A stretch of DNA of 7,945 nucleotides, from contig CALGUT010000225.1 in NCBI GenBank assembly GCA_937920335.1, positions 1-7,945 of the forward strand, given 5' to 3'. This document shows, piece after piece, positions 1 to 6,154 of the stretch (the stretch's first letter is position 1; each line of letters begins with the position of its first letter). The position numbers and the translations under genes were made by a program. The notes under the pieces are model-generated. The model was not told the origin of the DNA. It worked only from the letters and a program-made list of their open reading frames with translations, and made no database searches. Source of the DNA: an uncultured Opitutales bacterium. Lineage in GTDB: Bacteria; Verrucomicrobiota; Verrucomicrobiia; Opitutales; UBA2995.

Positions 1-198
1 ACTGTACTGGTTGTTGTAGTCAAGATAGGACATCGAAGAGATGTATACAAAAAATAGAGAAAAAGGCGGCTTAAGGGCATCTAAACAGGGTCCATGTTCA
101 TATTTCAAACGTTCCGTTGTTCTCTCATCCAATTCGATTGTGACGTTGCAGTGATTTTGAAAACTTAATCCCGTATCGATACCACCCTTGTTTCCTGT
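1..198 (-). CDS. Doubtful partial open frame running off the left edge
   Basis: On the minus strand a frame stays open for 66 codons, from just after a TGA (199-201) to the window edge. Its translation includes the stretches TIELDERTTERLKYEHG and LKPPFSLFFVYISSMSYLDY. The composition is protein-like, with a charged part followed by a hydrophobic and aromatic part, and it stays open although the region is AT-rich. I do not recognise a family. The only ATG in frame is at 33-31, which leaves 11 codons in the window. TTG codons further upstream are other possible starts. It could be the 5' part of a real divergent gene, a gene remnant that lost its start, or a chance opening, which is not rare over six frames. 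Sequence to the left would settle it. Confidence 0.22.
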
Positions 199-362
199 TC
201 ATATTCTCGGATTTGGATTATGAATATTTAACCCGTATTCTTATTTTCCTTCAAAAATTCTAATACAATGAGAAAGCATACCAAGGCGGTCATCTGAAAT
301 GTCCGGAAGCTCCGCTCCCAGACATTCATCACGTTGAAGTTCACTAAAAAAAATTCCACGAC
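1..362. other. AT-rich stretch without a supported gene
   Basis: No convincing gene lies here. The plus strand is stop-rich in every frame. The only long open run is a minus-strand frame from 198 to the left edge, listed separately with low confidence. A TACAAT at 264-269 resembles a -10 box, but the sequence 17 bases upstream (TTATTT) is not a usable -35, so no promoter is called. The 10-mer TGTTCATATT occurs twice, near 94 and 195, without further similarity around it. The stretch is richer in A and T than the genes to its right, as expected of intergenic or decayed sequence. Confidence 0.45.
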
Positions 363-778
363 ATGGCCGGAGCGAAAACTTGAAGAAACTGATAGTGGGG
401 TGTTCTCCCGTCCTATCCACAGGTGAGTTCGTTTTCGTATCGTTTCCCAGTTCTCGCTAGGGCGATCACTCGGAACTGTCGCCGATCGCGTTCATTGTTG
501 AGGAAGAAGGTGTGACGCTTGTCGTACCCAGATCGGAAACAGACGCCCATCAGATGGGTTATCAATCGATTTTCAAACGGACCACCTTGAACATCCATTC
601 CAGCCTGGATGCTGTCGGGCTAACCGCGGCCGTCTCAACGGCACTGTCAGCGCATGGGATAAGCGCGAACGTGATCGCTGGATTCTACCATGATCACATT
701 TTTGTCCCGGCATCAAACGCTGGCAAGGCGCTCTCGGCTCTTGAGAACCTATTGTCGCAGCCCGTACCCGACACCTAA
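363..778 (+). pseudogene. ACT-domain protein (COG3602/DUF2241-like), broken by frameshift and nonsense codon
   Basis: The intact family is a small cytoplasmic protein of about 130 residues with a C-terminal ACT fold, presumed to bind a small ligand. Its reaction is unknown. From 380 to the TAA at 776-778 one frame encodes the family pattern: LKKLIVGCSPVLSTGEFVFV, SPIAFIVEEEGVTLVVP, LNIHSSLDAVGLTAAVSTAL and GISANVIAGFYHDHIFVP. Two lesions interrupt it. The likely ATG at 363 is in a different frame and meets TGA after six codons (MAGAKT). One extra T near 380 would join it to LKKL. A TAG at 458-460 then falls between FPSSR and GDHSEL. The length of 416 bases fits about 139 codons less one base. 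A GTG at 512 could start an 88-residue remnant, but the purine run before it (500-510) is the EEEG coding sequence and sits too close to serve as a ribosome site. Sequencing error is the alternative, though it would need two independent errors. Confidence 0.8.
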
Positions 779-803
779 CGCAGCGAAAAAAGCGCTTCAT
801 TAA

Positions 804-1376
804 ATGCGGACAAGCCGGATTTATGAGTTTAGCGTCCAGAAAATGGAATTACCTAAACAGCTAGTAAAAGAACAGATTGAGTCAGCTGTTCGGGAGATAT
901 TGGAAAGAGAGAGTATTGAGATTTGTGCTGATTCGGACATATCTATTCCGCGGCTGGAATTGACCCCGGAATTGCGCAAACAGATCTTCTACGCAAAATC
1001 TCTTGGCGAAGTTACGATTGGTTACGAGTCCATAGAGAAGCAACTGCTGCACGAGCTTCGCGGATTGCAGAAGGTTGATAACCAAGCTGGGCGTGTATCA
1101 AGGTTGTTGATTGTAACAAATGACGGTTCCCCTCGATTCTATCGAGAATTAGAGTTCCTTCACAAGAAACAGGGCGGGCGGGTATTGATTTGCCGACTGG
1201 ATGTAGATTCAGCAACCATGGGGGGCATCCTCGCAATGAAGAAGACGCTGGTGAAGGCTGTGCTTCTGAACAGAAAGACATCAGTCGTCAAAGTCCTTAG
1301 AAGCTTGCTGGGAAAGCAGGATGAAGACACTTCCAAGGCACCGTCTTTAAATCTTCCCAATCAATCAGACTCGTAG
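804..1376 (+). CDS. Hypothetical protein, 190 aa, possible alpha/beta fold
   Basis: I do not recognise this protein. It has no signal peptide and no membrane segment, so it is probably cytoplasmic. Residues 14-90 are charged and mostly helical. Residues 99-157 alternate hydrophobic strands and helices: RLLIVTNDGS (strand, then a DG turn), FYRELEFLHKKQGG (helix), RVLICRLDVD (strand), then a GGILAMKK helix and the strand AVLLN. This resembles a Rossmann-like or receiver-like alpha/beta core, by inference only. The last 20 residues are polar and probably disordered. The start at 804 is the first ATG; a second ATG at 843 (residue 14) is possible, and neither has a Shine-Dalgarno sequence. It begins 25 bases after the broken ACT gene and ends 16 bases before the ceramidase-like gene on the same strand, so co-transcription is possible. 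Its length and regular composition make it a likely real gene. Confidence 0.7.
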   Translation: MRTSRIYEFSVQKMELPKQLVKEQIESAVREILERESIEICADSDISIPRLELTPELRKQIFYAKSLGEVTIGYESIEKQLLHELRGLQKVDNQAGRVSRLLIVTNDGSPRFYRELEFLHKKQGGRVLICRLDVDSATMGGILAMKKTLVKAVLLNRKTSVVKVLRSLLGKQDEDTSKAPSLNLPNQSDS

Positions 1377-1392
1377 CATCTTTAACGAACCG

Positions 1393-2838
1393 ATGAAGAT
1401 ACCTCTTAAGCTACTTTTCCTCGCATGTATGGTTTGTTTACCTATTGAGCAAATACATGCGGAATTTCAGGCCGGGGCAGCCACCAGCAATATTACTCCG
1501 CATCTGGGAACTGCATTGGATGGAACGATTTCTATCAATGGGCCGGTGGTAGCGATATATGATGAACTGCATGCACGGAGCCTGGTTTTGGATGATGGAG
1601 AAACACGATTGGCGCTAGTGGTTTGTGATAACACCATGATCGATCGATCCATTCTTGATCGCGCAAAGCAGCTGATATTCGAGCAATGTGGATTGCCCAC
1701 GAACCGCATTCTCATCTCAGCCACTCACACCCATGCCGCACCTCGGGTAACTCCGGGGTTGCATACCAATCCATTGAACGATGCCTACGAAACCTTCCTG
1801 GTCCGGCGCATTGCAGATGCTGTGCTACAGTCTATCGGTAACCTGGCGCCCGCTAAAATAGGTTGGACGCATTTCGAAAAACCCGAGTTCGTGCACAATC
1901 GTCGTTGGTTCATGAAAGCAGGGAGCCACATGGGAAATCCATTTGGGAAGTCAGGGGATAAGGTTAAAATGAATGCGCGCGGTGACGGACTGGTCAAACC
2001 GGCCGGTCCGGTAGATCCTGAAGTGTTCGTGTTGTCGGTTCAGCACTTGGACGGACGGCCACTGGCCTTGGTTGCCAACTACGGAACGCACTATGTGGGC
2101 GGCTATGAGAAGGGCCATGTGAGTGCGGACTATTTTGGCCACTTCTCAAAGCGCATGGAAGCGTTGCTCGAATCAGATGATTTCGAACGCAACGGCCCAC
2201 CCTTCGTCGCCATGATGTCAAATGGAACCAGTGGAGATGTTCGTGCCACTAATCTAAGGGAAACGAATCAAATGGCTGCCTGGGAACAAATGAAAGTTGT
2301 GGCCGAGAGTATAGCGGAGGATGTGATGCAGGCGTACCCGACGATTAAATACCAGGCAGATGTCTCGTTGGCAATGGAAGAGACTGAGCTTTCGTTAGGC
2401 GTTCGAAAACCAACAGCCGATCAAATCGTATGGGCACGAAAGGTGTGGGAAGATTATGAAAAGAGTCCCAACCAGAAGTTTGGTGGGAGTTCAAATCCGG
2501 TAGTGTATGCCCGGGAGACGTTGGCTTTAGCGGATTATCCAGATGAGAAAGCGATTGTTCTGCAGGCGATCCGAATAGGAGACCTGGCTATTGTAGCGTC
2601 TCCTTGTGAAACATTTGCAGAAACGGGTTTGGCCATAAAGCAGCGAAGCCCTTTCAAGGATACCTTTACCATCGAACTGGCAAATGGTTCCGACGGCTAC
2701 CTACCGACGATCAAACAGCATAGCTACGGCGGCTATGAGACCTGGCCAGCACGTTCAAGCCTCCTGGAGGTTAGCGCCGAGCGGAAAGTCCGATCATCTT
2801 TGCTGGAAATGCTGGAAGGACTGAAGGGCAAACCATGA
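1393..2838 (+). CDS. Secreted neutral/alkaline ceramidase-like protein (PF04734 N-terminal domain type)
   Basis: The 481-residue protein starts with a Sec signal peptide (residues 1-23, hydrophobic core LLFLACMVCL, probable cleavage after IHA), so it should act in the periplasm or outside the cell. True neutral ceramidases cleave the amide bond of ceramide with a zinc ion. Family landmarks seen here are AATSNITP (29-36), SATHTHAAP (109-117), NYGTHYVG (229-236), SPCETFAETG (403-412), GYLPT (435-439) and GGYET (446-450). By position, H112 or H114, H233, E406 and Y448 are candidate zinc ligands. The family hexapeptide GDVSPN, which carries the serine nucleophile, is GDVRAT here (281-286), with Arg at the serine position. 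The protein is also shorter than bacterial ceramidases (about 650 residues) and lacks room for their C-terminal Ig-like domain. Hydrolysis of ceramide is therefore doubtful and the substrate is unknown. It starts 16 bases after the 190-residue gene, without a clear ribosome site. Confidence 0.85.
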   Translation: MKIPLKLLFLACMVCLPIEQIHAEFQAGAATSNITPHLGTALDGTISINGPVVAIYDELHARSLVLDDGETRLALVVCDNTMIDRSILDRAKQLIFEQCGLPTNRILISATHTHAAPRVTPGLHTNPLNDAYETFLVRRIADAVLQSIGNLAPAKIGWTHFEKPEFVHNRRWFMKAGSHMGNPFGKSGDKVKMNARGDGLVKPAGPVDPEVFVLSVQHLDGRPLALVANYGTHYVGGYEKGHVSADYFGHFSKRMEALLESDDFERNGPPFVAMMSNGTSGDVRATNLRETNQMAAWEQMKVVAESIAEDVMQAYPTIKYQADVSLAMEETELSLGVRKPTADQIVWARKVWEDYEKSPNQKFGGSSNPVVYARETLALADYPDEKAIVLQAIRIGDLAIVASPCETFAETGLAIKQRSPFKDTFTIELANGSDGYLPTIKQHSYGGYETWPARSSLLEVSAERKVRSSLLEMLEGLKGKP

Positions 2839-2845
2839 GAATCAC

Positions 2846-2992
2846 TTAGTATTCGAACGCTCCCATTGCCTCATCAAACTCACTTAAGAATCCTGATCTG
2901 GCATTTCGTATCTCTTTCAGGCTCAGGACCTGCAATGGCGGATAATCACACAAGGATCGACAAAGGCAACAGCCCCTCAATAACTGACTGTT
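2846..2992 (-). pseudogene. Possible C-terminal gene remnant (SEFDE...FEY tail)
   Basis: On the minus strand 48 codons are open between a TAA at 2993-2995 and a TAA at 2846-2848. The reading contains RGCCLCRSLCDYPPLQVL, then SLKEIRNARSGFLSEFDEAM, then GAFEY and the stop. The last 13 codons coincide with the 38-bp repeat, and the other repeat copy in this frame also gives SEFDE and FEY. That the same frame is meaningful in both copies is the main reason to suspect a coding origin. Four cysteines within nine residues look zinc-finger-like but may be chance. There is no start codon or ribosome site and I do not recognise a family. It could be the 3' end of a lost gene or mobile element, or simply a repeat with a fortuitous reading. 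Confidence 0.3.
2847..2884. repeat. 38-bp intergenic repeat, copy 1
   Basis: This copy matches 4592-4629 in the same orientation and with the same spacing: TAGTATTCGAA (11 identical), an 11-base middle with 5 matches, then CCTCATCAAACTCACT (16 identical). In total 32 of 38 positions agree without a gap, and a further AAGAATC follows in both. It begins nine bases after the ceramidase-like stop codon. It is not palindromic enough for a REP element and shows no flanking target-site duplication. Confidence 0.75.
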
Positions 2993-3144
2993 TTATGGCT
3001 CATTACCGCCCTTAGCTGATTGGGAAAGTAAATTCAGGGTAAGATCTCATTGCCTTCCTAGCCCATCAACCACCAATGTCCAAGGAAACCCGGCAGGTGA
3101 AGATACCAAAGCGAATCTCCAAAAAGAACTCCCAACCGATATAG

Positions 3145-3393
3145 ATGAAAGTATTAATACACAACTTAGACAGGCAAACTACAGGAGAAGAACTGAAGGC
3201 ATTATTTCAAGAATTCGGTGCAATACAATCCTGCAATCTGGTCATCGCCCAAAATAGCGGTGAGTCTAAAGGTTTTGGATTTATTGAGATGCCAAAATCA
3301 GACGAAGCAAACGCTGCCATCAAGAATCTAAATGGTAACACTGTAGGTAAAAACAAAATACGGTTTAAAAAAGCTGAAGCCAAAAGCGACTAG
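3145..3393 (+). CDS. Small RNA-binding protein with a single RRM domain
   Basis: The 82-residue protein is essentially one RNA recognition motif, a beta-alpha-beta-beta-alpha-beta fold that binds single-stranded RNA on its sheet. RNP1 is clear at residues 42-49 (KGFGFIEM), with both exposed aromatics, F44 and F46. RNP2 at residues 3-8 is VLIHNL; the usual aromatic at its second position is leucine and the usual glycine is histidine, so stacking there is weakened. The helix GEELKALFQEFG (14-25) and the second helix with NLNG (around 52-64) fit the fold. Bacterial relatives are stand-alone cytoplasmic proteins with roles in RNA handling, but the target here cannot be told from sequence. The tail KKAEAKSD is short and basic, without the glycine-rich extension seen in cyanobacterial homologues. 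The ATG is the only sensible start and lacks a Shine-Dalgarno sequence. It is flanked by non-coding sequence on both sides and probably has its own promoter. Confidence 0.92.
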   Translation: MKVLIHNLDRQTTGEELKALFQEFGAIQSCNLVIAQNSGESKGFGFIEMPKSDEANAAIKNLNGNTVGKNKIRFKKAEAKSD

Positions 3394-3433
3394 CCATCCG
3401 CTAGACACAGACGCCACAAGCGGTGCTGGTTAG
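3390..3433 (+). other. Stem-loop just after the RRM gene
   Basis: CTAGCCA (3390-3396) can pair with TGGTTAG (3427-3433) with one G-T pair. Inside it CCGCT (3398-3402) pairs with AGCGG (3419-3423), leaving a 16-base loop. The structure overlaps the RRM stop codon. No T-run follows, so it is not a classical intrinsic terminator. It may slow 3' decay, or serve as a binding site for the RRM protein itself, which is speculation. Confidence 0.35.
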
Positions 3434-3471
3434 CTTGACGTTCACCACCAGAAAAAACCACGATAACCACC

Positions 3472-4530
3472 ATGAATCGACGCTCTTTCATAGCCTCTTC
3501 ATCCGCAGCATTGCTCTCCGCTAATTTAAGAGGACAGGCCATTCGACCTGTATCCAAAATTCGAATCGGACAGATCGGGACACTTCACGCTCATGCAAGT
3601 GGAAAAACCCAGACCATTCTCGCCCAGCCAGATGTCTATGAGTTGATCGGCGTAGTTGAGCATGACCCGGAGCACCGGCGCAAGATTGCTGAAAACAGTG
3701 CCTATGCGGGGGTCACATGGATGACCGAGGAGCAGCTACTCGAATCGAGTGGACTTCAAGTGGTAGCGGTTGAAACGGAAGTATCCCAACTAGTGCCCAC
3801 TGCGTTGCGGTGTATCGCCGCCGGCAAGCACATCCACCTGGACAAGCCGGGGGGAGATTCGCTTCCGGACTACAAGCACTTGCTCAAAACTGCAGAGTCG
3901 TCTCAACGCATTGTCCAGATGGGATACATGCTTCGCTACAATAGTGCATTTCAATTTATGTATCGGGCCGTGCGAGAAGGCTGGCTTGGAGAGATAATGG
4001 AGATCGATTGCATGATGGGTAAATTGGCCGACGACGAGACGCGAGATGCAATCGGACGTTTCCCCGGCGGAGGCATGTTCGAACTGGGCGGCCATGTCAT
4101 TGACTCCGTGGTGCATATGCTTGGTAAACCAAAATCGGTTACTGCCTATGCCCATCAAACGCAGAGAGACGGAGTCGCTGATAATCAATTGGCGGTTTTG
4201 GACTTCCAACAGGCTATTGCCACCGTTCGCATAAACCATCGGGATCCGTTTGGAGGTCCGCGTCGGCGATTTCAAATATCAGGAGACAAGGGAAGCCTTG
4301 AAATCCAACAACTCGAGTCAGGGAATCTCCTACTGTATCTTGACGAGTCAAGCGGCGGCTATGCGAAAGGAGTGCAGCGGCTATCTCTCGGCAAGGAAGG
4401 ACGTTACGTTGGAGAATTTCGGGGGCTGGCTAAAGCGATACGGGGAGAGAAACAGTTAGACTGGTCCTACGAGCATGATCTAAATACGCAAGAAACCTTA
4501 CTACTCGCGTCTAGTATGCCAATCAATTGA
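3472..4530 (+). CDS. Tat-exported Gfo/Idh/MocA family oxidoreductase (352 aa)
   Basis: The family carries out NAD(P)-dependent redox chemistry, mostly on sugars, polyols and their derivatives. Residues 1-22 form a Tat leader (NRRSFIAS, then a short alanine-rich core), so the protein would be folded with its cofactor in the cytoplasm and then exported. The Rossmann part begins at RIGQIGTLHAHASG (31-44); the second glycine of the usual GxG is leucine (L38). The conserved lysine-proline motif reads DKP (124-126) where EKP is common, and K125 is the expected cofactor- or substrate-contacting lysine. GGHVIDSV (206-213) gives the catalytic-type histidine H208 and D211. The C-terminal domain continues to residue 352. 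The likely substrate is a carbohydrate, but this cannot be resolved. The start is chosen because it places RR at residues 3-4; no ribosome site is visible. The second oxidoreductase downstream is clearly a different subfamily, not a recent duplicate. Confidence 0.9.
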   Translation: MNRRSFIASSSAALLSANLRGQAIRPVSKIRIGQIGTLHAHASGKTQTILAQPDVYELIGVVEHDPEHRRKIAENSAYAGVTWMTEEQLLESSGLQVVAVETEVSQLVPTALRCIAAGKHIHLDKPGGDSLPDYKHLLKTAESSQRIVQMGYMLRYNSAFQFMYRAVREGWLGEIMEIDCMMGKLADDETRDAIGRFPGGGMFELGGHVIDSVVHMLGKPKSVTAYAHQTQRDGVADNQLAVLDFQQAIATVRINHRDPFGGPRRRFQISGDKGSLEIQQLESGNLLLYLDESSGGYAKGVQRLSLGKEGRYVGEFRGLAKAIRGEKQLDWSYEHDLNTQETLLLASSMPIN

Positions 4531-4591
4531 GCCAAACCGTAGGGGTGCATTGAAATAGGACATGGAAGCGGATCAAACCGCTAAAGTTGCG

Positions 4592-4629
4592 TAGTATTCG
4601 AATCCCCTAATTACCTCATCAAACTCACT
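4592..4629. repeat. 38-bp intergenic repeat, copy 2
   Basis: This is the partner of 2847-2884, with 32 of 38 positions identical and no gap. It lies 61 bases after the stop of the first oxidoreductase. On the minus strand it reads FSEFDEVIRGFEYYATLAV before a TGA, against FLSEFDEAMGAFEY and a TAA in copy 1. The substitutions include conservative ones (A/V, M/I, A/G), although G/R is not. Just to its left a five-pair hairpin, AGCGG (4567-4571) with CCGCT (4578-4582), has a six-base loop and no T-run. The rest of the 4531-4728 spacer shows no gene. Confidence 0.75.
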
Positions 4630-4673
4630 GAAAAGAATCTGAAACGGACACAGCGGCAACCGATAGACTGAAC

Positions 4674-4701
4674 TTGTCACCATTCTTTCTGCCTGTTTAA
4701 A
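4674..4701 (+). promoter_or_regulatory. Sigma-70-like promoter for the second oxidoreductase gene
   Basis: TTGTCA (4674-4679) matches the -35 consensus at five of six positions. After a 16-base spacer, TTTAAA (4696-4701) matches the -10 consensus at four of six. Transcription would begin near 4708 and give a leader of about 20 bases. A GGAGGT at 4704-4709 looks like a Shine-Dalgarno sequence but lies 19 bases before the ATG, too far for normal use, and would sit at the very 5' end of this transcript. Confidence 0.4.
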
Positions 4702-4728
4702 TCGGAGGTGTAATCTTCCCCACTTCCC

Positions 4729-6069
4729 ATGAAAACCCACCTATCCCGGCGAACATTTATAAAAGCCAGCTCTGCCCTTGCTGGATTTTCGATCCTACCT
4801 TCCGGGTTGTTATCGAATTCACCGAACAGCAAGCTGTGCACCGCGCATATTGGTATTGGCGGTAAGGGCTGGACGGATACGACACAAATTGCTGCGGATT
4901 CGCGGACGGAAGTGATCGGACTTTGTGACGTGGATTTACTGCACCTGAATGGGGAGAGTCGAAGGAACAGCAGACGAGAGCGGGAGCAGATTACATTTCC
5001 ATCTGCCAAGAAATTCCAGGACTATCGTGAGATGCTGAGTCAGCTGGGTGATAAGATTGATGCGGTTTCAATCTCCACGCCCGATCATACCCATTATCCA
5101 GCCACGCTTGCAGCCATGGAGCTTGGCAAACACGTCTATACCCAAAAGCCACTGACGAACAATATTGCGGAGGCCCGTCACCTCATGGACGTAGCGCGAA
5201 AACACAATGTGATTACCCAAATGGGGATCCAGAACAAAGCCAGAGAAGCTTACCGAATGGCCACACGGTTTATTCGAGATGGCGTGATTGGCAAGATAGC
5301 CAAGGTCTACGTATGGTCTCACAAAGACTGGGGACACGACGGCCCACCCTATACCGGAGAAGACCCCGTACCGCAGGGCCTCGACTGGAACCTCTGGCTG
5401 GGAACCGCAACTGCGCGCCCCTACCTGGAAGGAAAATACCATCTTGGCGAATGGCGTCGTATCATGGAATACGGCAGCGGAACACTCGGCGATATGGGAG
5501 TGCACATTTTTGATACGCCTTTTGATGCGCTAGGCCTGGAAGCACCCCTCTGGGCCGAAGCTACCTGCCGTGAGCCCAACCACTTCAGCCTTCCTACGCA
5601 GTGCGAAGTCAGGCTCGGGTTTAAGCCGACCCCACTTACGACCAAATACTTTGAATGGACCTGGACCGACGGTGCCCTGTCACCCCCACAAGGCCCCGAC
5701 ATGAAACTGCCAGACGGAGAAGATATACCGCAACAGGGCGCAATGTTCGTGGGAGAAGAAGGACGCATGTTACTCGGTCACGTCAATGGACCCCGGTTCT
5801 TCCCACGATCCATTTATGAGAAACTCGAAAAACCAGATCTGGGTCCACCTGTGAATCACTACGGTCAATGGATCGACGCCATTTTTGGCAGCAATACAAA
5901 ACCGGCGGCACATTTTGACTACTCAGGAAAGATGATCGAAGCTGTTCTACTGGGTGTGATTGCAGGACGATATCCTGGCCAACGTATCCAATGGGACACC
6001 GCTAAAGGCAGGGTTACGAATCTTCCTGAAGCGAATCAGTTCGTCGCAATGAAGCATCGAAAGTTTTAA
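4729..6069 (+). CDS. Tat-exported Gfo/Idh/MocA family oxidoreductase (446 aa)
   Basis: This is the long, exported form of the family common in Planctomycetota, Verrucomicrobiota and Bacteroidota. Residues 6-12 (SRRTFIK) are a near-perfect twin-arginine motif, followed by a hydrophobic core to about residue 29, so the protein should be exported folded with its nucleotide bound. The nucleotide-binding turn is HIGIGGKGW (40-48). STPDHTHYP (116-124) and TQKPLT (138-143) follow; K140 is the conserved lysine, with Gln where Glu is usual. GDMGVHIFDTPFDAL (254-268) supplies H259 and D262 of the substrate-site motif. The C-terminal half is long, as in sugar-active members. The substrate is unknown; a sugar or glycoside is the family expectation. 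The start is supported by the position of the Tat motif. The gene lies 198 bases after the other oxidoreductase and has its own candidate promoter, so the two need not be co-transcribed. Confidence 0.93.
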   Translation: MKTHLSRRTFIKASSALAGFSILPSGLLSNSPNSKLCTAHIGIGGKGWTDTTQIAADSRTEVIGLCDVDLLHLNGESRRNSRREREQITFPSAKKFQDYREMLSQLGDKIDAVSISTPDHTHYPATLAAMELGKHVYTQKPLTNNIAEARHLMDVARKHNVITQMGIQNKAREAYRMATRFIRDGVIGKIAKVYVWSHKDWGHDGPPYTGEDPVPQGLDWNLWLGTATARPYLEGKYHLGEWRRIMEYGSGTLGDMGVHIFDTPFDALGLEAPLWAEATCREPNHFSLPTQCEVRLGFKPTPLTTKYFEWTWTDGALSPPQGPDMKLPDGEDIPQQGAMFVGEEGRMLLGHVNGPRFFPRSIYEKLEKPDLGPPVNHYGQWIDAIFGSNTKPAAHFDYSGKMIEAVLLGVIAGRYPGQRIQWDTAKGRVTNLPEANQFVAMKHRKF

Positions 6070-6099
6070 TACGATCGACGCCCCGACCGGTCACCCCTT

Positions 6100-6122
6100 C
6101 GGAAGAATTTCTTGCTCTTCCG
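6100..6122 (+). terminator. Stem-loop after the second oxidoreductase gene, weak terminator candidate
   Basis: CGGAAGA (6100-6106) and TCTTCCG (6116-6122) form a perfect seven-pair stem with a nine-base loop, starting 31 bases after the stop codon. The bases that follow (TGAAACAG) contain no T-run, so a standard rho-independent terminator is doubtful. The hairpin could protect the 3' end of the transcript or separate it from the next gene. Confidence 0.35.
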
Positions 6123-6154
6123 TGAAACAGCGGCTCTTCTAACCCGCACTTACT

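Larger units (their letters stand above)
2839..3144. other. 306-base spacer holding a decayed coding-like segment
   Basis: No intact gene is seen between the ceramidase-like and RRM genes. The left part holds the first copy of the 38-bp repeat (2847-2884) and the minus-strand open run described separately. The same minus frame continues to the right with only two stops (2993-2995 and near 3044), as a decayed gene might. No intrinsic terminator with a T-run follows the ceramidase-like stop. A TTGGGA/TAAGAT pair near 3020-3045 has only 14 bases between its boxes, too few for a standard sigma-70 promoter. The right part may be the leader of the RRM mRNA. Confidence 0.4.

Noticed and set aside
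25..38. Match of ATAGGACAT-S-GAAG with 4555-4568
   Set aside because: Thirteen of 14 bases agree but the similarity does not extend. Chance cannot be excluded in a window of this size.
512..778. An 88-residue ACT protein starting at GTG 512
   Set aside because: Family-like coding sequence continues upstream in the same frame through the TAG, and the purine run before the GTG is the EEEG coding sequence only one base away. The broken longer gene explains the data better.
3435..3467. Promoter TTGACG with GATAAC before the first oxidoreductase
   Set aside because: The -35 box is good, but the spacer is 21 bases and the -10-like box lies only four bases from the ATG.
3790..4275. A 161-residue minus-strand open frame inside the first oxidoreductase
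   Set aside because: It is opposite a well-supported gene, shows no family features and has no ribosome site.
3472..6069. Recent tandem duplication of the two oxidoreductase genes
   Set aside because: They differ in length (352 and 446 residues), leader, nucleotide motif and C-terminal half. They belong to different subfamilies.
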